A DNA stretch of 64,000 nt, from assembly GCA_017993715.1 (NCBI GenBank), contig JAGOME010000012.1:1-64000 (forward strand), written 5' to 3'. Position numbers and translations under genes: made by a program. The stretch comes from Phycicoccus sp. Its GTDB lineage: Bacteria; Actinomycetota; Actinomycetes; Actinomycetales; Dermatophilaceae. Below the pieces are notes generated by a model that searched no databases, was not told where the DNA came from, and saw only the letters and a list, made by a program, of their open reading frames with translations. Positions 50,432 through 59,355 of the stretch are shown one piece after another; the stretch's first letter is position 1, and every line of letters starts with the position of its first letter.

Positions 50432-52189
50432 CTAGAGCGAAAGCCCGTGCCCGAAGCGGTACAGCGGGTCGGCGGTGTCGAAGGGGACATCCTCACGCGA
50501 CGCCTGCACCGCCGCCATGCTGCGCGGGATGTCGAACGGCAGCCGACCACTCGCCGGGAAAGCACCGCACAGCACGTCGAGGACCGCCCGTGAATGCGCG
50601 CCCCAGTTGGCGACGACACCGGCCGCGAGATCGACGACCGGCTCGAGGATCGCCGGACGGTCGAGGAACACGTCGACCACGGTCGGCACGACCGCCGCCA
50701 CCTCACGCAGGTGATCGAGCGTCGGCTCGGCAAAGTCCAGAGAGCCAGCATGGAAGAAGTTCTCGAATGCCGTGCCGCGGTCCTCGTAGGGCGCCCCGAT
50801 CCGCAGCACCGCCAGGTCGGCCTCGGCCGGGGTCTCGACCACGGCGCCGTACTCCGCCGCCACCTCGGGGTCGATGCCTTCGACATAGAGCCGAATGCCG
50901 CGCGCGAACGGGAGGGCCCCCGCGTTGTGCAACACCGTGATCGACTTGCGCTGGGCGTGGTCGCCTGCGGCCCGGAACTCTGGCGCTCCCACGATGCCGT
51001 CCGCCGCCATCTCGTCCACGAAGGGCTCGTCGAAGAGCCCGAGGAGGAACTTCTCGCGGAGCAGTCGGCGCACCGAGACATCGATCCGCGCCTCATCGAG
51101 ATGGCCGTCCCGCACCGCCGCGATGAGCAGCTCCGGCGCAGCCTCGCCCCCGAACTGGTCGACCCCGGCATTCACGGCTTTGATGATCCGCTCGCTCGGG
51201 GTGAGGTCCTCGACACCCCACGCCCGCGCCGGGAAGTGGGCGCCGAGGACGTCCTGGTCGGTGATCAGCCCCCAATCCGTACAGACCACCCCGTCGAACC
51301 CGAGGCGGTCGCGCAGCAGCCCGGTCAGGATGCCGCCGTTGAAGCCGAACGCGACCTCCTCGTACTGCGTGCCCACCGGCATTCCGTAGTACGGCATGAC
51401 CTGGCGCACCCCGTCCGCGAAGGCCGGGAGGAACGGCTCCAGGTGCAGCTCGAACTGCCCACCGGGATAGACCTGCTCGCGCCCATAGGCGAAGTGGGGG
51501 TCCTCGCCGTCCAGCTGAGGGCCGCCGCCGGGGAAGTGTTTGATCATCGCCGAGACCGACTCGGGCCCAAAGGACTCCCCCTGGAACCCGCGGACGTAGG
51601 CAGCGCCGAGCTCTCCCGACAGTGCGGCGTCCTCACCGAAGGTCTGAAGCTGACGCGCCCAGCGCGGCTCGGTCGCCAAGTCGACCTGCGGGTGCAGAGC
51701 CGCGCGCAGGCCAACCGCCAAGTACTCGCGGCGGGCAATGTCCCCGAACTGCTCAACGAGCTCGGTGTCGCGGGTCGCTGCCAGACCCAACGGCTCGGGC
51801 CACTGCGAGAAGGGACCGGCGAGCAGGGCCGCCCCAGGGTTGTCGGAGAACCCATTGCGCGGATCGGTGGACACCGTGACCGGAATGCCGAGTCGCGTGT
51901 CCTGCGCGGCCCGTTGGAGGTGGTTGCTCCATCGGGCCATCTCCCGGGCCGACGGCGCGGGACCGAGGAGGTTGAAGTGCGTCATGTGCCGGACCGTCAG
52001 ATAGTCGGCCGTGGGCGGCAGAGCGAAGGCGGGGTCACCCTCAGATAGCTCTCCCGCAGCCCCCATGGTGATCATGTGCTGGAACATCTGGCCGGCCTTC
52101 TCCTCCAGGGTCATCCGGGCCAGGAGGGTCTCGACGCGGTCCTCGACACTCAGGTTGGGGTCGAGCCAGGGGCGGTCGGCTGTGTTCAT
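50432..52189 (-). CDS. Glycoside hydrolase family 3 protein
   Basis: A 585-residue GH3 enzyme. The N-terminal barrel ends with the nucleophile motif GFDGVVCTDWG (Asp near residue 301), preceded by AMIKHFPGGG (about 215). The C-terminal domain (DHAQRKSITVLHNAGALPF onward) is the five-strand sandwich. No signal peptide. Members hydrolyse beta-glucosides, xylosides or N-acetylglucosaminides; the exact sugar is not readable. It stands alone and is not near the sugar importer at 54 kb in operon terms. Confidence 0.87.
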   Translation of the reverse strand: MNTADRPWLDPNLSVEDRVETLLARMTLEEKAGQMFQHMITMGAAGELSEGDPAFALPPTADYLTVRHMTHFNLLGPAPSAREMARWSNHLQRAAQDTRLGIPVTVSTDPRNGFSDNPGAALLAGPFSQWPEPLGLAATRDTELVEQFGDIARREYLAVGLRAALHPQVDLATEPRWARQLQTFGEDAALSGELGAAYVRGFQGESFGPESVSAMIKHFPGGGPQLDGEDPHFAYGREQVYPGGQFELHLEPFLPAFADGVRQVMPYYGMPVGTQYEEVAFGFNGGILTGLLRDRLGFDGVVCTDWGLITDQDVLGAHFPARAWGVEDLTPSERIIKAVNAGVDQFGGEAAPELLIAAVRDGHLDEARIDVSVRRLLREKFLLGLFDEPFVDEMAADGIVGAPEFRAAGDHAQRKSITVLHNAGALPFARGIRLYVEGIDPEVAAEYGAVVETPAEADLAVLRIGAPYEDRGTAFENFFHAGSLDFAEPTLDHLREVAAVVPTVVDVFLDRPAILEPVVDLAAGVVANWGAHSRAVLDVLCGAFPASGRLPFDIPRSMAAVQASREDVPFDTADPLYRFGHGLSL

Positions 52190-52412
52190 GGGTGCTCGCT
52201 TCCGGGAGGTGGGGCGGCCGGGCCGCGGTCAGAGCGAGGAGCAACCCTCACGAACCAGCAATCCGGTGACACGTATCACCTGCATCATGGCACCCCCATC
52301 GTTCGCCGCCAAGGGCCGATCTCGCGGATCAGCGCACGGACTGCCCACCCGGTCGAGATCGTCGCCGGCCAACTCCCGGCTGCTCGCCGCTCACCGCCCG
52401 GTCGCCAGCGCG

Positions 52413-52474
52413 GTCGAGATGACCCGACCCGCGGACGGATCCGCGGATCCGTCCGCGTGTCGGGTCATCTCGAC
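52413..52474. repeat. 62-bp near-perfect palindrome, copy C
   Basis: The two halves, each beginning GTCGAGATGACCCGAC, match at 30 of 31 positions, centred on GGATCCGCGGATCC. It is the same family as 25114-25178 and 26014-26077. It lies in the 401-base spacer between the GH3 gene and the thioredoxin-rhodanese gene, about 90 bases upstream of the latter's operator. The remaining spacer holds no gene. Confidence 0.88.
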
Positions 52475-52564
52475 GGGGGGAGTCGTCGGGGGACGGCAGC
52501 GGGGGGCCTGAGGCGCACGGAGCGTGCCACCGGCCGGATCTGGAGCGGAGAATGCCGCGCGACA

Positions 52565-52582
52565 TATACCCCCCTGGGTATA
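52565..52582. promoter_or_regulatory. CsoR/CstR-like operator before the thioredoxin-rhodanese gene
   Basis: TATACCCCCCTGGGTATA: arms TATACCC and GGGTATA around four bases, ending nine bases before the ATG at 52591. Operators of the CsoR family, including persulfide-sensing CstR, have this ATACCC...GGGTAT form, and CstR controls rhodanese/thioredoxin-type sulfur genes. No CsoR-family gene lies in the window, so the regulator is elsewhere. TATACT inside could be the -10 box. Confidence 0.65.
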
Positions 52583-52590
52583 CTGGAGCT

Positions 52591-53286
52591 ATGCCGACGA
52601 CGAACCTCACCGACGCCACCTTCGAGCAGGCAGTCCAGGATCACGACATCGTGCTTGTGGACTTCTGGGCTGCCTGGTGCGGCCCGTGCCGCCAGTTTGC
52701 CCCGGTGTTCGAAGCGGCCTCGGACAAGCATCCCGACATCGTGTTCGCCAAGGTCGACACCGAGGCCGAGCAACAGATCGCTGCGGCAGCCCGCGTGTCC
52801 TCGATCCCCACGCTGATGGCATTTCGCGAGGGCGTCCTGGTGTTCAACCAGGCGGGCGCTCTGCCAGCCGCTGCCCTCGAGCAGGTCATCGATGGCGTCA
52901 AGGCGCTGGACATGGAGCCCATCCGCGCCCAGATCACCCGCCAGCGCGAGCTCCTCGACCTGCCGGCAGAGGTCGGCGTCGCCGACCTCCTCGCCCTGCC
53001 TGAGCGCACCCGGATCATCGACGTGCGCGAGCCTGCCGAGTACCGCGCCGGTCACGTGCCCGGTGCCGAGCTCAAGCCCCTCGGCCGGCTCCAGGAAACG
53101 TACCGCGAGCTGGACGCCGCGGCGCCGGTCTATGTGATCTGCGCGTCCGGCAACCGGAGCCTCCAGGCGGTCAATGCCCTGCGCGCCAATGGGATCGAGG
53201 CCTACTCGGTCGCCGGCGGTACGTCCGCGTGGGCGGCTGCCGGCCACGAGATCGTGACGGGCCCGTTCGCTGATGCCTCTGCCTGA
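52591..53286 (+). CDS. Thioredoxin-rhodanese fusion protein
   Basis: A 231-residue fusion. The thioredoxin domain has WCGPC at residues 29-33 and the cis-Pro segment SSIPTLMAF. A linker rich in Leu and Arg follows. The rhodanese domain (about 135-225) has DVREPAEYRAGHVPGA and the active loop CASGNRS (about 184). It likely handles persulfide or thiosulfate sulfur inside the cell, the thioredoxin half reducing the rhodanese persulfide. The ATG at 52591 has GGAG six bases upstream and sits just behind a CsoR-like operator; an ATG at 52552 would swallow the operator. Confidence 0.85.
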   Translation: MPTTNLTDATFEQAVQDHDIVLVDFWAAWCGPCRQFAPVFEAASDKHPDIVFAKVDTEAEQQIAAAARVSSIPTLMAFREGVLVFNQAGALPAAALEQVIDGVKALDMEPIRAQITRQRELLDLPAEVGVADLLALPERTRIIDVREPAEYRAGHVPGAELKPLGRLQETYRELDAAAPVYVICASGNRSLQAVNALRANGIEAYSVAGGTSAWAAAGHEIVTGPFADASA

Positions 53287-53300
53287 CGCATCAGGACCCG

Positions 53301-54045
53301 CGTCGAGCTGACCCGACCCGCGGACGGCAATCGGGGGCGGTCGAGATGCGCAGGCCCTCCACCCAGGGGTTTGCGGGTCGCGGCCAGGCGGGACTGTGGC
53401 CGACGCGTGGTCCGTCCGCTGCGCAGGGCAACCTGATGGACCAACTCGGCACGCATCCCGCCCCGGGCCTGGTAGTAGATAGCCTGATAGATCGTCTCGT
53501 GGGACACCCACTGCTCCGACTGGTTCGGGAACTCACGCCGCAGCCAGCCTTGGATCTGACTGGGCGACCACCGTTGATTCAGTTTCTCGCGAACCAACGG
53601 CCACAGCCGGCCCTGGTTGATCGGACGGCCACGGCCATGGTCCCCGATCAGCTTCCCGGGCCGATACCGCAACGCCCGACGCTGCGACTTCTGCTGGGCA
53701 CGGCGAGCCGAATACGCCCACCGGTACACGCCACCCAACCCGGGCCGGTTCGCCCGCGACCGGCCCGGATGCCGGACCCGTTCCTGCTGCGGCAAATGCG
53801 ACCCCCGATAGGCATGGTTCCGATTGACCTCCCGCCACACCGTGCTGCGGTCACGACCGATCAACACCGCGATCTCAGGAAACAGCAACCCGTGCCCGAA
53901 CAACACCTCGATCCGCGTCCGCTCCTCCAACGTCAATCGTTTCCCAGGCATACAACGAATCCTCTCCATCGAGACGTTCGTTGCAACAACCACATGACAC
54001 AGCCTCGAATGCCGCACGTGCGTCGGGTCATCTCGACGTGAGGGT
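53301..54045. mobile_element. Truncated IS30-type transposase gene between palindrome arms
   Basis: The minus strand from 53970 (or 53952) encodes an IS30-family N-terminus: GKRLTLEERTRIEVLFGHGL is the HTH_38 part, then WSPSQIQGWLRREFP and SHETIYQAIYYQARGGMR. Similarity ends near 53345, so the DDE catalytic core is missing. The remaining frame runs into the palindrome arm (stop at 53202). The fragment lies between two arms of the 65-bp palindrome family (left arm 53301-53329, right arm 54017-54045; about 24 of 29 positions pair), with a GAATGCC motif at 54007. IS30-type elements like palindromic targets. A dead remnant that may still make a DNA-binding protein. Confidence 0.8.
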
Positions 54046-54124
54046 CGTCGGGGGGCTGCTCCTCGCAGATCTGGCGCACCCTCTTCCCTTCGCGTAAAGG
54101 GCGCTGCTATCTTGCTATCTATAC

Positions 54125-54146
54125 GGTTAGTCTAACCGATTAGACC
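54125..54146 (+). promoter_or_regulatory. LacI-type operator before the nucleoside uptake operon
   Basis: GTCTAACCGATTAGAC (54130-54145) is a near-palindrome with a central CG, the hallmark of LacI/PurR-family operators. The overlapping GGTTAGTCTAACC (54125-54137) adds a second symmetry. The surroundings are AT-rich (TATCTATACGG) and likely hold the -10 region. The LacI gene at 59356, at the far end of the cluster, is the natural partner. Confidence 0.6.
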
Positions 54147-54190
54147 AGGTCGATATCTCGCCTGCCAGTCCACCCGGATCAGAGGGAGTC

Positions 54191-55501
54191 ATGAACATTC
54201 ACTTTCCCAAACTCGCCACCGGCCTCGTCCTCGCTTCGGCGCTCACGCTGGCCGCCTGCTCGGGCGGTTCATCGTCCCAGGGTGGCGATTCGGCAGACCC
54301 GGGACCGGAGACGGGCACGATCAACCTGCTTGCCGCTGACGATGAGTCGGCCTACGCACCGGTGATCACGGCATTCGAGGCGGCCAACCCCGGCATTACG
54401 GTCGACTTCTCGCAGGTGCCGTTTGACCAGTTCAACGCGACACTGCAACAGCGACTGGACGCCAAGGACGAGACCATCGACGTCTACACCGTGGACCAGC
54501 CGCGCGTGGCTCAGCTCGCCGCCAAGGGGTTCCTGGTCGATCTCAGTGACCTTGACGCGCAACTCAAGGACGCGACCACGCCCGCCCAGTACGACGCGAA
54601 CCACTACCAGGACACGCTCTACTCGCTGCCCATGTGGAACTCGACGCAGTTCCTCTTCTACAACAAGACCGTTCTTCAGGCGGCGGGGATCACCCCGCCC
54701 CCGGCTGATCCGAGCCAGCGGTGGACCTGGGAGCAGGTGTCCGAGGCTGGACGCACCGCCATGGACAAGACCGGGATCAGCCACGGCCTCTTCTTCGAGC
54801 AACCCGAGGGCTACTACCAGCTCCAGCCGCTCATCGAGTCGGCCGGGGGCGGCAGCGGCATCACGGGCGACGACATGCTCACCGCCGATATCACCAGCGA
54901 GGGGTGGGTCAAGGCCCTGACTTGGTACCGCGAGACCTTCGAATCCGGGCTGTCCCCACGAGGGATCGGCGGCTTCCAGACGGGAGCGGTCTTCTCCGAT
55001 GGCAACGTCGCCTTCTTTGTCGGCGGCCCCTGGGACCTGGGCATCTTCGCCCAGTCCACCGTCGACTGGGGAGTCGCCCCGATGCCCTACTTCGAGGGCG
55101 GCGAGGAATACACCCCGACCGGTTCATGGGGGCTCGGCATCAACCCGGCTTCGACCAAGCAGGCGATGGCCCGCAAGTTCATCGAGTTCGCCACCCTGAA
55201 TGCCGCCGGCAACAAGGCCACCACCGACGCCCTCACCATCATCCCGGCAAACGTCGAAGCCGAGGCTCAGTATCTGCCCGGGCTGGAGACGATCGCAGGC
55301 GAGAAGAGCGCGGGAGCCGCGGCCATCGTGGCCTACGAATCGGCGAACACGGCGCTCCCCCGACCGGTCAGCGTCGGCTATATCCAGTTCGAAGAGGTGC
55401 TGACCAAGGCCTTCGCCGACATCCGCAACGGCGCCGACGCTAAGACTCGGCTGGACCAGGCTTCCCAGCAGTTGACTGACGCCTGGAAGGCGATCCGGTG
55501 A
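54191..55501 (+). CDS. ABC transporter substrate-binding lipoprotein (carbohydrate type)
   Basis: A 436-residue family 1 solute-binding protein. A lipoprotein signal ends in LAAC (Cys about 23). The mature protein starts with a Gly/Ser linker, then the binding fold (TINLLAADDESAYAPVITAF, later YSLPMWNSTQFLFYNKTVLQ). It captures the substrate outside the membrane. The downstream nucleoside hydrolase and ribokinase suggest a ribonucleoside or ribose-containing sugar. AGAGGGAG lies at a suitable distance before the ATG. The stop overlaps the next gene's GTG (GTGA). Confidence 0.88.
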   Translation: MNIHFPKLATGLVLASALTLAACSGGSSSQGGDSADPGPETGTINLLAADDESAYAPVITAFEAANPGITVDFSQVPFDQFNATLQQRLDAKDETIDVYTVDQPRVAQLAAKGFLVDLSDLDAQLKDATTPAQYDANHYQDTLYSLPMWNSTQFLFYNKTVLQAAGITPPPADPSQRWTWEQVSEAGRTAMDKTGISHGLFFEQPEGYYQLQPLIESAGGGSGITGDDMLTADITSEGWVKALTWYRETFESGLSPRGIGGFQTGAVFSDGNVAFFVGGPWDLGIFAQSTVDWGVAPMPYFEGGEEYTPTGSWGLGINPASTKQAMARKFIEFATLNAAGNKATTDALTIIPANVEAEAQYLPGLETIAGEKSAGAAAIVAYESANTALPRPVSVGYIQFEEVLTKAFADIRNGADAKTRLDQASQQLTDAWKAIR

Positions 55502-56418
55502 CCGCTCCGGCGGCGCCCACCGACAACGGTGGGCGCCCGCCCCGGCGGTCGTCGCGCCCGGCATCGGGACAGGGTCGCGTCGCGCTGCTGTTCCTGCTGC
55601 CGGCGATCCTCGCCCTGGCCATTCTGCGGCTCATCCCCGCTGGCGTGTCGCTGGTCGATGGGTTCTATCGAGAGAGCCTGCTGCGCGGCGGACGGACCTT
55701 CGTCGGCCTGGAGAACTACGGCGACCTGTTGTCCAATCCGGACTTCCAACAGTCCGTCCTGGTGACGCTGCTCTTTACCGTCATCGTCAATCCGTTCCAG
55801 GTGACCCTCTCCTTTCTTCTCGCGGTCCTGTACACGCAGAAGGCCGCAGGATCGCGCCTCTGGCGCTCCTTGGTGATCCTCCCGATCGCGACCCCGCCTG
55901 CCGTCTCGGCGGTCATCTGGAGCGTCATCTACCGACCCGATGGGCTCGCCAACGGCCTGCTGGACATGCTCGGACTCCCCGCGCAGCCGTTTCTGACGTC
56001 GTCGGCCCAGGCGCTGCCCTCGATCATCGTCCTGCTCTCCTGGATCGGCGTGGGCTACTGGATGCTCTTCCTCATTGCGGGGATCAACGACATCCCCGCG
56101 GAGGTCAACGAAGCGGCGCTGCTGGACGGCGCTGGCTGGTGGCGTCGCCTGCTGAACGTCACCTTTCCTCTTGTCCGCCGTCCGCTGGCCTTTGTGCTCG
56201 TCGCCGCCACGGTGTCCAACCTGCTGGTCTTTGCGCCCGTTCAGATCCTCACCAAGGGCGGGCCCAACGGAAGTACGAACCTGATGATGTACGACATCTA
56301 CACCCGGGCGTACGCCCTGGGGGACATTCACACAGCCCAGGCCGAGGTCATCCTCCTTGTCGCGGTCACGCTCGTGATCGTCGCTGCCCAGTTCAGGCTG
56401 CTGCGAGGGGACGACTGA
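55498..56418 (+). CDS. ABC transporter permease (MalF type)
   Basis: A 306-residue permease with six helices. The EAA loop is EVNEAALLDGAGWWRRLLNV (about 201-220), where the ATPase docks. The GTG start overlaps the binding-protein stop. Carbohydrate-uptake CUT1-type. It ends on the base that begins the next ATG (TGATG). Confidence 0.9.
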   Translation: MTAPAAPTDNGGRPPRRSSRPASGQGRVALLFLLPAILALAILRLIPAGVSLVDGFYRESLLRGGRTFVGLENYGDLLSNPDFQQSVLVTLLFTVIVNPFQVTLSFLLAVLYTQKAAGSRLWRSLVILPIATPPAVSAVIWSVIYRPDGLANGLLDMLGLPAQPFLTSSAQALPSIIVLLSWIGVGYWMLFLIAGINDIPAEVNEAALLDGAGWWRRLLNVTFPLVRRPLAFVLVAATVSNLLVFAPVQILTKGGPNGSTNLMMYDIYTRAYALGDIHTAQAEVILLVAVTLVIVAAQFRLLRGDD

Positions 56419-57257
56419 TGCACTCCGACACCAAGGACCTGGCCTACTATCTGCGGTCGGCGGCCGTCGTCCTGGTCGGACTGGCCTTCTTCGGACCTCT
56501 GATGTGGGCGATCACCGGCTCGCTCCGTCCGGGCTCGGAGACCTTTCGCTACCTGAGTCCGATCTCGTGGGAGACCTTCTTCACGTTCTCTCCCACCTTC
56601 GAGAACTACGCGAACCTCGTCGACAGCGACTTGGGACGCGCAACGTGGAACTCGATCCTGGTCAGCGGCATCACCGTCATCCTGGGGCTCGCCGTCTGCG
56701 CGATGGCCGCTTTTGCGCTGTCGGCGTTGCGTTTCCGTGGTCAGCCCGCGGTCTTCGGGATCGTCATTCTCTCCTTCCTGATTCCCTTCGACGCCATCGC
56801 CATCCCCCTGGCGGACATGTTCCGAGACTGGAAGCTCACCAACACCTTCACTGGGTTGATCCTGCCCGGGATCGGCAATGGCATGGCGATCTTCCTCCTG
56901 CGCCAGTTCTTCCTCGCCATTCCTGGCGAGCTCATCGAGGCCGGGCGGCTCGATGGGCTGAACTGGTTCGGCATCTTCACCCGCATCTACCTGCCGCTGT
57001 CTCGACCTTCGCTGATCGGTGCCGGTCTCACGCTCTTCCTCTTTCAGTGGCAGTCGTACGTGTGGCCGCTGCTGATCGGCACCGATCGCGAGCACATCCT
57101 CGGCCCGGTGGCCCTGGCCAACATGCAGGGACAGAACGTTGTCGACTACGGCCTGGTCTTCGCTGGGTCCATGGTGCTCACGCTCATCCCGCTCGCCGTG
57201 ATCGTCACCTTCCAGCGGTATTTCATCCAGTCCGTGTCCAGCAGTGGTCTGAAGTAG
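56418..57257 (+). CDS. ABC transporter permease (MalG type)
   Basis: A 279-residue partner permease. Six helices; the EAA loop is IPGELIEAGRLDGLNWFGIF (about 170-190). TGATG coupling with the first permease. No ATPase gene follows, so a shared MsiK-type ATPase encoded elsewhere probably powers the importer, as is common in actinobacteria. Confidence 0.9.
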   Translation: MHSDTKDLAYYLRSAAVVLVGLAFFGPLMWAITGSLRPGSETFRYLSPISWETFFTFSPTFENYANLVDSDLGRATWNSILVSGITVILGLAVCAMAAFALSALRFRGQPAVFGIVILSFLIPFDAIAIPLADMFRDWKLTNTFTGLILPGIGNGMAIFLLRQFFLAIPGELIEAGRLDGLNWFGIFTRIYLPLSRPSLIGAGLTLFLFQWQSYVWPLLIGTDREHILGPVALANMQGQNVVDYGLVFAGSMVLTLIPLAVIVTFQRYFIQSVSSSGLK

Positions 57258-57270
57258 AGAAAGGACCAAC

Positions 57271-58227
57271 GTGCACACCCGTCCCCTGATTCTGGACACG
57301 GACATCGGGACCGATGTCGATGACGCCATGGCTCTGTCCCAGATCCTCGGCTCGCCCGCCGTTCACCTCGACTCCGTCACCACGGTCTACGGCGATACCC
57401 ATCTGCGGGCCCAGATCGCCTGGTCATATGGGCGCCTGGCCGGTCGGCACCTGCGGGTGCACCCGGGTGAGGGCGTCCCCCGCACCGGTCGCGAGATCTA
57501 CTGGCCAGGGCATGAGGGGACGCTGCAGCCCGATCTCCAGACCGCGCGCGTGGAGCCCATCGGGGCAGTTGACCATCTGATCTCCTCCTTGGCTGCACGC
57601 CCAGGGGAGCTGGACGTCGTCGCGATCGGTCCCCTGACCAACTTGGCCAGCGCGCTGGAGCGAGAGCCTTCGGTGGCCCGGTGGATCCGCCACCTCTGGC
57701 TCATGGCGGGCGACTTCAGCGGAGGTGACGAGGCCGAGCACAACGTCCTCAGCGACAGCGCCTCTGCCGCCATGGTTTTCGCCTCCGGCGTCCCGACCAC
57801 GGTGACCGGCACCGAGGTGACCCGCAAGCTGCGCATCGAGGCTGAGGGACTCGCACGCATTGGTGCAGCGGGGGCACTGGGCGCGGCCCTCCATGCCGAC
57901 ATGCAGCAGTGGTGGGCCTATTGGCAGGAGACCTGGAATGTTCCCCATGACCCCGTCACGGTCCTCACCCTGACCCACCCTCATCTGTTCACGTTCTCCC
58001 CCGTCGGGCGGGTCGAGGTGGTGACGTCCGGGTCCGGAGAGGGCCGCACGCGGTTCGTTCCTGACCCCGCTGGCGCCACCCGTCTCACCCAGTCCATCAA
58101 CGGCGCCGCGGCCGCCGAGGAGATGATCGCCGCCATTGAGCGCGCCGGGAGTCTTGCGGGCGCCGTCATTGAGGAGCAGGGCCCCGGCGGCCTCGATCTC
58201 CCCGCAACGACGAACGGCACTCCATGA
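57271..58227 (+). CDS. Nucleoside hydrolase
   Basis: A 318-residue member of the inosine-uridine preferring nucleoside hydrolase family. The calcium-binding signature DTDIGTDVDDAMAL occupies residues 9-22, and VAIGPLTNLASAL and HNVLSDSASA are further conserved parts. It splits ribonucleosides to base and ribose. It begins 13 bases after the permease gene with AGAAAGGA upstream. Its end overlaps the ribokinase gene (ATGA), so ribose is passed directly to the next step. Confidence 0.9.
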   Translation: MHTRPLILDTDIGTDVDDAMALSQILGSPAVHLDSVTTVYGDTHLRAQIAWSYGRLAGRHLRVHPGEGVPRTGREIYWPGHEGTLQPDLQTARVEPIGAVDHLISSLAARPGELDVVAIGPLTNLASALEREPSVARWIRHLWLMAGDFSGGDEAEHNVLSDSASAAMVFASGVPTTVTGTEVTRKLRIEAEGLARIGAAGALGAALHADMQQWWAYWQETWNVPHDPVTVLTLTHPHLFTFSPVGRVEVVTSGSGEGRTRFVPDPAGATRLTQSINGAAAAEEMIAAIERAGSLAGAVIEEQGPGGLDLPATTNGTP

Positions 58228-59150
58228 GCCCTCATGAGGTCCTCGTCGTCGGTTCGATCAACCAGGACCAGATCCTGGTTGTTGACCGGCTCCCCGCGCC
58301 CGGGGAGACCGTCCTGGCGGTGCGCACCGATCGAAGCGCTGGGGGCAAGGGCGCCAACCAGGCGGTCGCGGTGGCCGCTGGTGGAGTCCGTGTGCGCCTG
58401 GTGGGTGCTGTCGGAGCCGATAGCGCCGGCCAGTCGGTGCTGACATCACTTGCGGAGCGGGGGGTGGACATCGAGGGCGTGCAGGTTCGCCCCGGGTACA
58501 CCGGCCTGGCGGTGGTGACCGTGGATGCCCAGGGGGAGAACTCCATCGTGGTGGCACCCGGGGCAAACGCAACCGTCGATCCTGAGACGCTCCACGATGC
58601 GCTCAGCACTATCCCTGCCCAGTCCATCGTGCTGGCCCAAGGGGAGTTGCCGGCCCGGGTCATTGAGGCCACGGGCCGCGCTGCGCGAGCCGCTCAGTCC
58701 ACCTTCGTCCTCAACCTGGCCCCGGCGATTTCGCTCGATCTCACCGTCGCTGCTCCCGCTGTCCTCATCGTCAACGAATCCGAGCTTGCCCTGATCGCGC
58801 AGGCCCACGACATTCCGAGTGGATCTGAATCAGAGCGGGCCGCGGCCCTCGCGACGGCATTCGGCATGGACGTCCTGGTCACCCTGGGCAAGCGCGGCGC
58901 TTTGGCGTGCACCCGGTCCGGCGATCTGCAGGAGGTTGTCGCGCCGGCTGTCGCCGAGGTGGTGGATTCCACCGGCGCTGGTGATGCGTTCGTTGGCGCG
59001 TTCGTCGCGGCGCTGGCACACGGCCATAGCCTGCACCTGGCCGTGCGGTGGGGCGTCGCCGCGGGGGCGGAGGCAGTCCAGCATGCCGGGGCCCAGAGCC
59101 AGGACATGTTCGATGCGGTCGGAGCTGCCCTCCGACAGCTCGACCACTAG
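58224..59150 (+). CDS. rbsK: Ribokinase (PfkB family)
   Basis: A 308-residue sugar kinase. GSINQDQILVVDRLPAPGET opens the protein, AGGKGANQAVAVA is the first PfkB signature, and DSTGAGDAFVGAFVAAL near 247-263 holds the catalytic Asp. It phosphorylates ribose to ribose-5-phosphate, completing the nucleoside-use pathway of this operon. Last gene; a 19-bp hairpin follows 31 bases later. Confidence 0.88.
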   Translation: MSPHEVLVVGSINQDQILVVDRLPAPGETVLAVRTDRSAGGKGANQAVAVAAGGVRVRLVGAVGADSAGQSVLTSLAERGVDIEGVQVRPGYTGLAVVTVDAQGENSIVVAPGANATVDPETLHDALSTIPAQSIVLAQGELPARVIEATGRAARAAQSTFVLNLAPAISLDLTVAAPAVLIVNESELALIAQAHDIPSGSESERAAALATAFGMDVLVTLGKRGALACTRSGDLQEVVAPAVAEVVDSTGAGDAFVGAFVAALAHGHSLHLAVRWGVAAGAEAVQHAGAQSQDMFDAVGAALRQLDH

Positions 59151-59180
59151 CGCTCGCCTCTCGTGCACCCGGTCCGGGTC

Positions 59181-59221
59181 ACACCATGGCCCGCCATCAG
59201 CGTGATGGCGGGCCATGGTGT
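59181..59221 (+). terminator. Strong hairpin terminating the nucleoside operon
   Basis: A perfect 19-base-pair stem (59181-59199 with 59203-59221, loop GCG), beginning ACACCATGGCCC. It lies just after rbsK and before the convergent LacI gene; being symmetrical it can stop transcripts from both sides. No T-tract, as is usual in high-GC actinobacteria. Confidence 0.8.
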
Positions 59222-59355
59222 GCTGGCTCAGGTCAGGTTCGACATGCGCACCGGAACGCAGAGTTCGCAGATCCCGACGGGTCGATGGTGACGGACGCGA
59301 ACACGCTCATCGGATGGACGTAAAGTGAGAGGGCGTGGCTGCAGCTGGGGCCACG

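Noticed and set aside
52190..52590. Short open frames in the spacer before the thioredoxin-rhodanese gene
   Set aside because: They run through the 62-bp palindrome, show no codon bias and have no ribosome binding site.
53202..54017. A complete, active insertion sequence
   Set aside because: The transposase lacks the whole DDE catalytic region and no clean terminal repeats or target duplications were found.
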